Shown here in pieces: positions 5,902 through 9,076 of a stretch of 9,076 nucleotides of DNA. Below the pieces are notes generated by a model that had not been told where the DNA came from, made no database searches, and saw only the letters and a list, made by a program, of their open reading frames with translations. This DNA is from DATFLL01 sp035267785 (lineage in GTDB: Bacteria > Pseudomonadota > Gammaproteobacteria > DATFLL01). Location: NCBI GenBank assembly GCA_035267785.1, contig DATFLL010000018.1, positions 1-9,076 on the forward strand. Reading direction: 5' to 3'. A program made the position numbers and the translations under genes. Position 1 is the stretch's first letter, and every line of letters starts with the position of its first letter.

Positions 5902-7701
5902 CTAATTGGGCGTCTTGGTGGGCGTGGAAACGGTATCGCTGTTTTTGCGCTGGCGCAGGCGCATCGGCAGATTGCTGGTGCGGGCGATTTTATCCCAGGT
6001 CACGACACCCAATACCTTGTCGGCGCTTTCCAGCGCGCCGGACTCCGTAACGACTGCGACATTCTGCTTGGCGTCGCGCATCCGCATAAATGCGTCGAGC
6101 AGGCTCTCCGCGGCGCGCACGAGAATGAAGTCATTGGTCCCGTGGCGTTCGAAGACCTCGTTGATGGGCAGGTCGGGGTCTATCTGGCGCAGCTTGGCAG
6201 CGGTGACGACGCTGGCGACCCGACCATCCTGCACGGCGATGATATGTGGAGGCTGGCGGGAATTCTTGATGACCCGGCGCAGTGGCGCGGTGTCGTCCAG
6301 CGGGCGGCGCAGCAGAGGGGTGTCCAGGATATCGCGCACGCTGTGCATCAAGTACAGGTTGGTCTGCAATGCCTCGGGAATAATATGGCCGCGGCGCGAG
6401 AGCTTCAACGTGTAGATGTTGTCGCGCATCAGCCCGCGGCGCACGCCGTAGGCGACCGAGGCGGAGATCATCAGCGGAATGATGATGTGATAGTCGCGCG
6501 TCATTTCGAAGATCATGACGATCGCCGTTACCACCGCGCCCGTGGCCCCGGCCACGACTCCGGCCATGCCGATAACCGCCGCGGTAGGCGCGCTGAGTTC
6601 GACACCGGGGAGCACATTGCCGATGACGGCGGCGTAGGCGGCGCCGAGGGTCGCGCCGAGAAAAAGTGAGGGCGAGAAGATTCCGCCGGAGCCGCCCGAG
6701 CCGAGCGTCAGGGACGTGGCGAGAAGCTTGGCGAAGAACAGCAGCAACAGGAAGGCCGGATTCAACAGCGTGTGGCTCAGGATGTCCTGAACAGTCGCGT
6801 ATCCGACGCCCTGGATGTAGTAATGCCCGCTGTGCGTGAGGAATAGGTACATCATAATGCCCACGACCAGCATACCGAGGGAGTGACGCGTGTAGTAATT
6901 GCCCGGCAGTCGGTCGAAGAAATCTTCGAACGCGTAGATCGAGCGTGTGAAGATCATCGACACGAGACCGAGGACGATCCCGAAGGCAATGTAGGCCCCG
7001 ACGGTCGTAATCGTCACGTGTTGCGTGGCCTGCATCGCCAGATTGGGAATCGTAAATGCCGGATAGTCGCCGAAGGCCATGCGACCGACATAGGTGGCCG
7101 CGCCGGTGGCGAGCGCCACGGGGATCAGGGTGCGCGAGCTGATCTCGGGGAGGATCAGCTCCACCGCGAACAGCAGCCCGCCGATGGGGGTGTTGAACGT
7201 CGCGGCGATACCGCCGCCGGCGCCGGCGGCGATTAGAGTAACGAGTTGCCAGTGCGGCACGCGCAGCAACTGGCCGACCGAGGAGCCGAAGGCCGCGCCG
7301 ATCTGGATAATCGGCCCTTCGCGGCCGATTGCCGCGCCGGTGCCGATGGACAGGGCCGAGGCCAGCGCCTTGATCAGCGCGACGATGGGACGAATGATGC
7401 CGCGGCCGTAGTAGATCGCGTCTATTACCTCGGGAACACCGTGTCCCTTGGCTTCCGGCGCGAACTTGCTGACCAGGAAGGCGACGATAAGGGCACCGAC
7501 CACCGGCACCAGGATGATCCAAATACCCCAGGGTCCGGCGACGGTGTGCACACTGGTGTCGTAGACGGTATCCAGAGTGCCGAGGAAGGCGACATTGTGA
7601 AAAAGGGCGATCAGGGCCCGGAAGACCACCGCGCCAGCGCCCGCGACCAGACCGGTGAGGATGGCCAGCAGCGTAAAGCGCAGCATTGGGGCGGATGGCA
7701 T
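5902..7701 (-). CDS. ClC-family chloride channel/antiporter with two CBS domains
   Basis: This 599-residue inner-membrane protein is of the ClC family, which moves chloride passively or in exchange for protons, for example in acid resistance or ion homeostasis. The three anion-pathway motifs are present: GHGVP at 86-90, GREGP at 126-130 with gating glutamate E128, and GGIFSPSLFLG at 339-349. Tyr430 in IYTLKLSRRG probably equals the central tyrosine that coordinates chloride. The first motif has His where ClC-ec1 has the chloride-binding Ser, a form I believe is common in bacterial ClC-CBS proteins. At the inner proton site E181 is kept, but the next residue is Leu (L182) where ClC-ec1 has the proton-transfer Glu. 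Two CBS domains (about 453-510 and 513-575) probably sense nucleotides, and a Lys/Thr-rich tail ends the protein. ATG 7701 has AAGGA five bases upstream. The gene stands alone. Confidence 0.95.
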   Translation of the reverse strand: MPSAPMLRFTLLAILTGLVAGAGAVVFRALIALFHNVAFLGTLDTVYDTSVHTVAGPWGIWIILVPVVGALIVAFLVSKFAPEAKGHGVPEVIDAIYYGRGIIRPIVALIKALASALSIGTGAAIGREGPIIQIGAAFGSSVGQLLRVPHWQLVTLIAAGAGGGIAATFNTPIGGLLFAVELILPEISSRTLIPVALATGAATYVGRMAFGDYPAFTIPNLAMQATQHVTITTVGAYIAFGIVLGLVSMIFTRSIYAFEDFFDRLPGNYYTRHSLGMLVVGIMMYLFLTHSGHYYIQGVGYATVQDILSHTLLNPAFLLLLFFAKLLATSLTLGSGGSGGIFSPSLFLGATLGAAYAAVIGNVLPGVELSAPTAAVIGMAGVVAGATGAVVTAIVMIFEMTRDYHIIIPLMISASVAYGVRRGLMRDNIYTLKLSRRGHIIPEALQTNLYLMHSVRDILDTPLLRRPLDDTAPLRRVIKNSRQPPHIIAVQDGRVASVVTAAKLRQIDPDLPINEVFERHGTNDFILVRAAESLLDAFMRMRDAKQNVAVVTESGALESADKVLGVVTWDKIARTSNLPMRLRQRKNSDTVSTPTKTPN

Positions 7702-8234
7702 ACGGTTCCTTATGAGGATCCTCTGGCAAATGAGAGTCTGGGGCCGTTCGCCAAACGTCTATGTGTATCGCGGGAGGAGGCCCCGGTGGCGCGTTGCGAA
7801 AACTCAACGTGTCATGATATCCACCATTCTGCATGGTTGGGCCTACCGGGGCAAGCGTGGCCGGGCACCGTGCGTGGCTCGCGAGGCGAAACGTCCAGGC
7901 AAATCAACGCCGTTGGAGTCGACCTGCGCCAGCCGTGTGTTTGAGGCGGCTCTGATTGGGGATCGCGGGCGCATGGCCGGTGTGGCAGCCGCCGCTGGAG
8001 CGGACAACACGCTGATAATAAAAGAAAAGTGAACGCGGTTTCTGACAGGGCCGCGCCCGCGGGCGCCGCGGTCGTCGGCGGCGTGATCTGGGCGTGAATA
8101 TTTTGCCCTCTCCATCCGTCATACTGCACGCAGACCTCTCGCGTGGGCGGTTTGCCGCCTGGCGGCGGTTGAACCTTTGCCTCGGCGCGGAGGTCGAAGG
8201 CCTACACCTTATTGAAAGACAAGAAAGAGGTACC
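7702..8234. other. Long divergent intergenic region, 533 bases
   Basis: This lies between the divergent ClC gene and the DsbG-like gene and should hold both promoters. I found no promoter with good -35 and -10 boxes for either. Visible structure includes a 14-base perfect palindrome GCGCCCGCGGGCGC (8053-8066), an AT-rich patch TGATAATAAAAGAAAAG (8013-8029), and a small hairpin GGCGG-TTTG-CCGCC (8146-8159) followed by another GGCGG copy that could form an alternative pairing. Open frames exist on both strands, but their proteins are rich in Arg/Pro, lack a ribosome-binding site and match nothing I know. The size would also allow a small RNA, though I cannot show one. Confidence 0.5.
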
Positions 8235-8831
8235 ATGGGACGTATCGTGAACGGGCTGGCCGTGGCCCTGACCATCTTCGCGGCTGCATTCGTTTGGAGC
8301 GCCGATGCCAGCGCCGCGGGCAAGGGCCCGTCGGGCGTGCATGCCGGCTCACAGCTGGCCGCATCAATGCTCGCCGACATTACCCAGGCGAGCTGGATTG
8401 CCGAGGGCAAGGGTCCGCACGTCGTTTATGTCTTTTTCGATCCCAATTGCCCGTATTGCCACAAGCTTTATGAAGAGACGCGCTCGTGGGTATCGCAGGG
8501 CAAGCTGGAGCTGCGCTGGATCCCGGTCGGCGTGTTGACGACGACCAGCGAAGGCAAGGCCGCCGCCATGCTGGGAGCGAAGGACCCCCTCAAGGCTTTC
8601 TATCAAAACGAAAACCACTACAGCCGCAGTGGCGGTGGCGGCGGACTCGAGGAAGGGCTGGCGGGGCCGGCGATCGAAAAGAAGCTCAAGGCCAACGAGA
8701 GCCTGCTTGCGCGTACGGGCTTCGGTGCGGTTCCGACGATGCTGTTCCGAGCCAAAGACGGTCAGGCGGTGTTGGTCCAGGGCTCGCCGCCGAACGACAA
8801 GCTCAAGCCTATCCTGGACAGCGTTAAGTAG
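8235..8831 (+). CDS. Periplasmic DsbG-like thiol:disulfide protein
   Basis: This 198-residue protein has a signal peptide (about 1-28, ending ADASAAG), so it acts in the periplasm. The thioredoxin-fold active site is VFFDPNCPYCHKLYEETRSW (66-85, catalytic C72 and C75). It is followed by W-I-P-V-G-V (95-100), a kinked-helix region with AAAMLGAKDP (109-118) and the cis-proline loop AVPTMLF (P167). CPYC and the G-V-L...K-A-A-A-x-L-x-x-K-D-P pattern resemble E. coli DsbG, which reduces sulfenylated cysteines or isomerises disulfides. DsbG and DsbC carry an N-terminal dimerisation domain. Here only about 35 residues separate the signal peptide from the catalytic domain, so that domain is missing or much reduced. 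A five-glycine run (133-137) lies in the insert. ATG 8235 has AGAGG four bases upstream, and the signal peptide confirms the start. Confidence 0.9.
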   Translation: MGRIVNGLAVALTIFAAAFVWSADASAAGKGPSGVHAGSQLAASMLADITQASWIAEGKGPHVVYVFFDPNCPYCHKLYEETRSWVSQGKLELRWIPVGVLTTTSEGKAAAMLGAKDPLKAFYQNENHYSRSGGGGGLEEGLAGPAIEKKLKANESLLARTGFGAVPTMLFRAKDGQAVLVQGSPPNDKLKPILDSVK

Positions 8832-8834
8832 GGC

Positions 8835-8849
8835 CGGGCATAGAGCCCG
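8835..8849. repeat. Small hairpin after the DsbG-like gene
   Basis: CGGGC (8835-8839) pairs perfectly with GCCCG (8845-8849) around the loop ATAGA. It begins four bases after the TAG stop codon and precedes the larger 15-bp stem. Together the two could act as a tandem 3' structure that stops transcription or protects the transcript. Confidence 0.35.
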
Positions 8850-8857
8850 ACGGGTCG

Positions 8858-8894
8858 CGGCTAACGCACTGCATACCGGGCAGTGCGTTAGCCG
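8858..8894. terminator. Perfect 15-bp stem-loop, likely bidirectional terminator
   Basis: CGGCTAACGCACTGC (8858-8872) and GCAGTGCGTTAGCCG (8880-8894) form a perfect 15-bp stem with a 7-base loop. The structure lies between two convergent genes: it starts 26 bases after the DsbG-like stop and, on the other strand, four bases after the stop of the membrane-protein gene. This placement strongly suggests termination in both directions. Neither side carries a clear U-tract (the plus strand continues TCTCTCAAGTT), so it may act as a barrier or with a protein factor. Confidence 0.65.
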
Positions 8895-8898
8895 TCTC

Positions 8899-9076
8899 TC
8901 AAGTTACATACATTTCCTTCTTTTCGCTCAAACGCAGCCAGCCTTTGATGATGCGATAGAGCAGCCAGATTGCGTTGGCGAGCAGGATGTAATAGCCGAC
9001 GACGATCAACGCGGTGATCGAACCGAGCACCGTCCACAGCAGTCCCCACCAGAACGTGCGCATCTGCCAGCGAAAG
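8899..9076 (-). CDS. Small membrane protein, 3' end only
   Basis: On the minus strand 58 codons plus a TGA stop are visible, and the 5' end lies beyond the window. The visible part begins FRWQMRTFWWGLLW and has a hydrophobic stretch (about 10-41: LLWTVLGSITALIVVGYYI then LLANAIWLLY). The segment YRIIKGWLRLSEKKEMYVT forms a basic cytoplasmic-looking tail. This suits a small inner-membrane protein with one or two membrane segments ending here. The pattern tryptophan-rich helix, then YRI-x-KG-x-L-x-L, then a short tail ending in Met-Tyr resembles uncharacterised proteobacterial membrane proteins, but I cannot name the family. An internal ATG at 9062-9064 is possible as a start, but coding-like sequence continues upstream of it. 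It ends close to the shared stem-loop. Confidence 0.75.
   Translation of the reverse strand, partial: FRWQMRTFWWGLLWTVLGSITALIVVGYYILLANAIWLLYRIIKGWLRLSEKKEMYVT

Noticed and set aside
6131..7834. 567-codon minus-strand frame overlapping the ClC gene
   Set aside because: Same strand, shifted frame. The product is Arg/Pro-rich, while the overlapping frame encodes an unmistakable ClC protein.
8014..8019. GATAAT as a -10 box for the DsbG-like gene
   Set aside because: No acceptable -35 at 16-18 bases, and it would leave a leader of more than 200 bases.
7812..8129. Overlapping small open frames on both strands in the ClC-dsb gap
   Set aside because: No ribosome-binding sites, no recognisable motifs, and overlapping frames of similar quality on both strands.
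8094..8234. Upstream extension of the DsbG-like protein to a start at 8094
   Set aside because: It would add 47 residues before a normal signal peptide, and the ATG at 8235 has a ribosome-binding site.

Overview
The window is high-GC DNA with tightly packed, mostly single-gene transcription units. It carries outer-membrane (OprB-type porin) and periplasmic (DsbG-like) proteins, so the host is Gram-negative and most likely a proteobacterium, probably a gammaproteobacterium. I cannot name the genus. There is no rRNA, tRNA, CRISPR array, transposase or integrase. One small gene (1873-2097) resembles the phage/plasmid-associated Lar anti-restriction family, but nothing around it looks like a prophage.

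Layout. 151-489 (+) is a small secreted helical protein of unknown function. It converges on 531-1757 (-), an OprB-family carbohydrate porin with a consensus -10 box and a TTG start. Behind it on the minus strand lie a Lar-like zinc-ribbon protein (1873-2097), a DHA3-type MFS exporter (2206-3549) whose promoter region holds a 7-bp inverted repeat, and a 501-residue redox protein (3659-5164). The redox protein joins a predicted helix-turn-helix, a coiled coil, a plant-type [2Fe-2S] ferredoxin and a ferredoxin-reductase-like module. A 314-bp divergent region separates it from 5479-5856 (+), a YkgJ-type cysteine-cluster protein. That gene converges on 5902-7701 (-), a ClC-type chloride channel/antiporter with two C-terminal CBS domains. 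A 533-bp region without a convincing gene leads to 8235-8831 (+), a periplasmic DsbG-like thiol-disulfide protein. A perfect 15-bp stem-loop then separates it from the 3' end of a small membrane-protein gene (8899-9076, -) that runs off the window.

The genes look like a set of transport and redox/metal-handling functions rather than one pathway. The most unusual item is the gene at 3659-5164. A DNA-binding-like N-terminus is fused to a full electron-transfer module whose FAD and NAD(P) signature motifs appear altered, which suggests a redox-responsive regulator or an atypical reductase. Its neighbours, the YkgJ-type cysteine protein and the exporter with an operator-like palindrome, are plausible but unproven partners. 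I see no clear evidence for a complete new multi-gene system.
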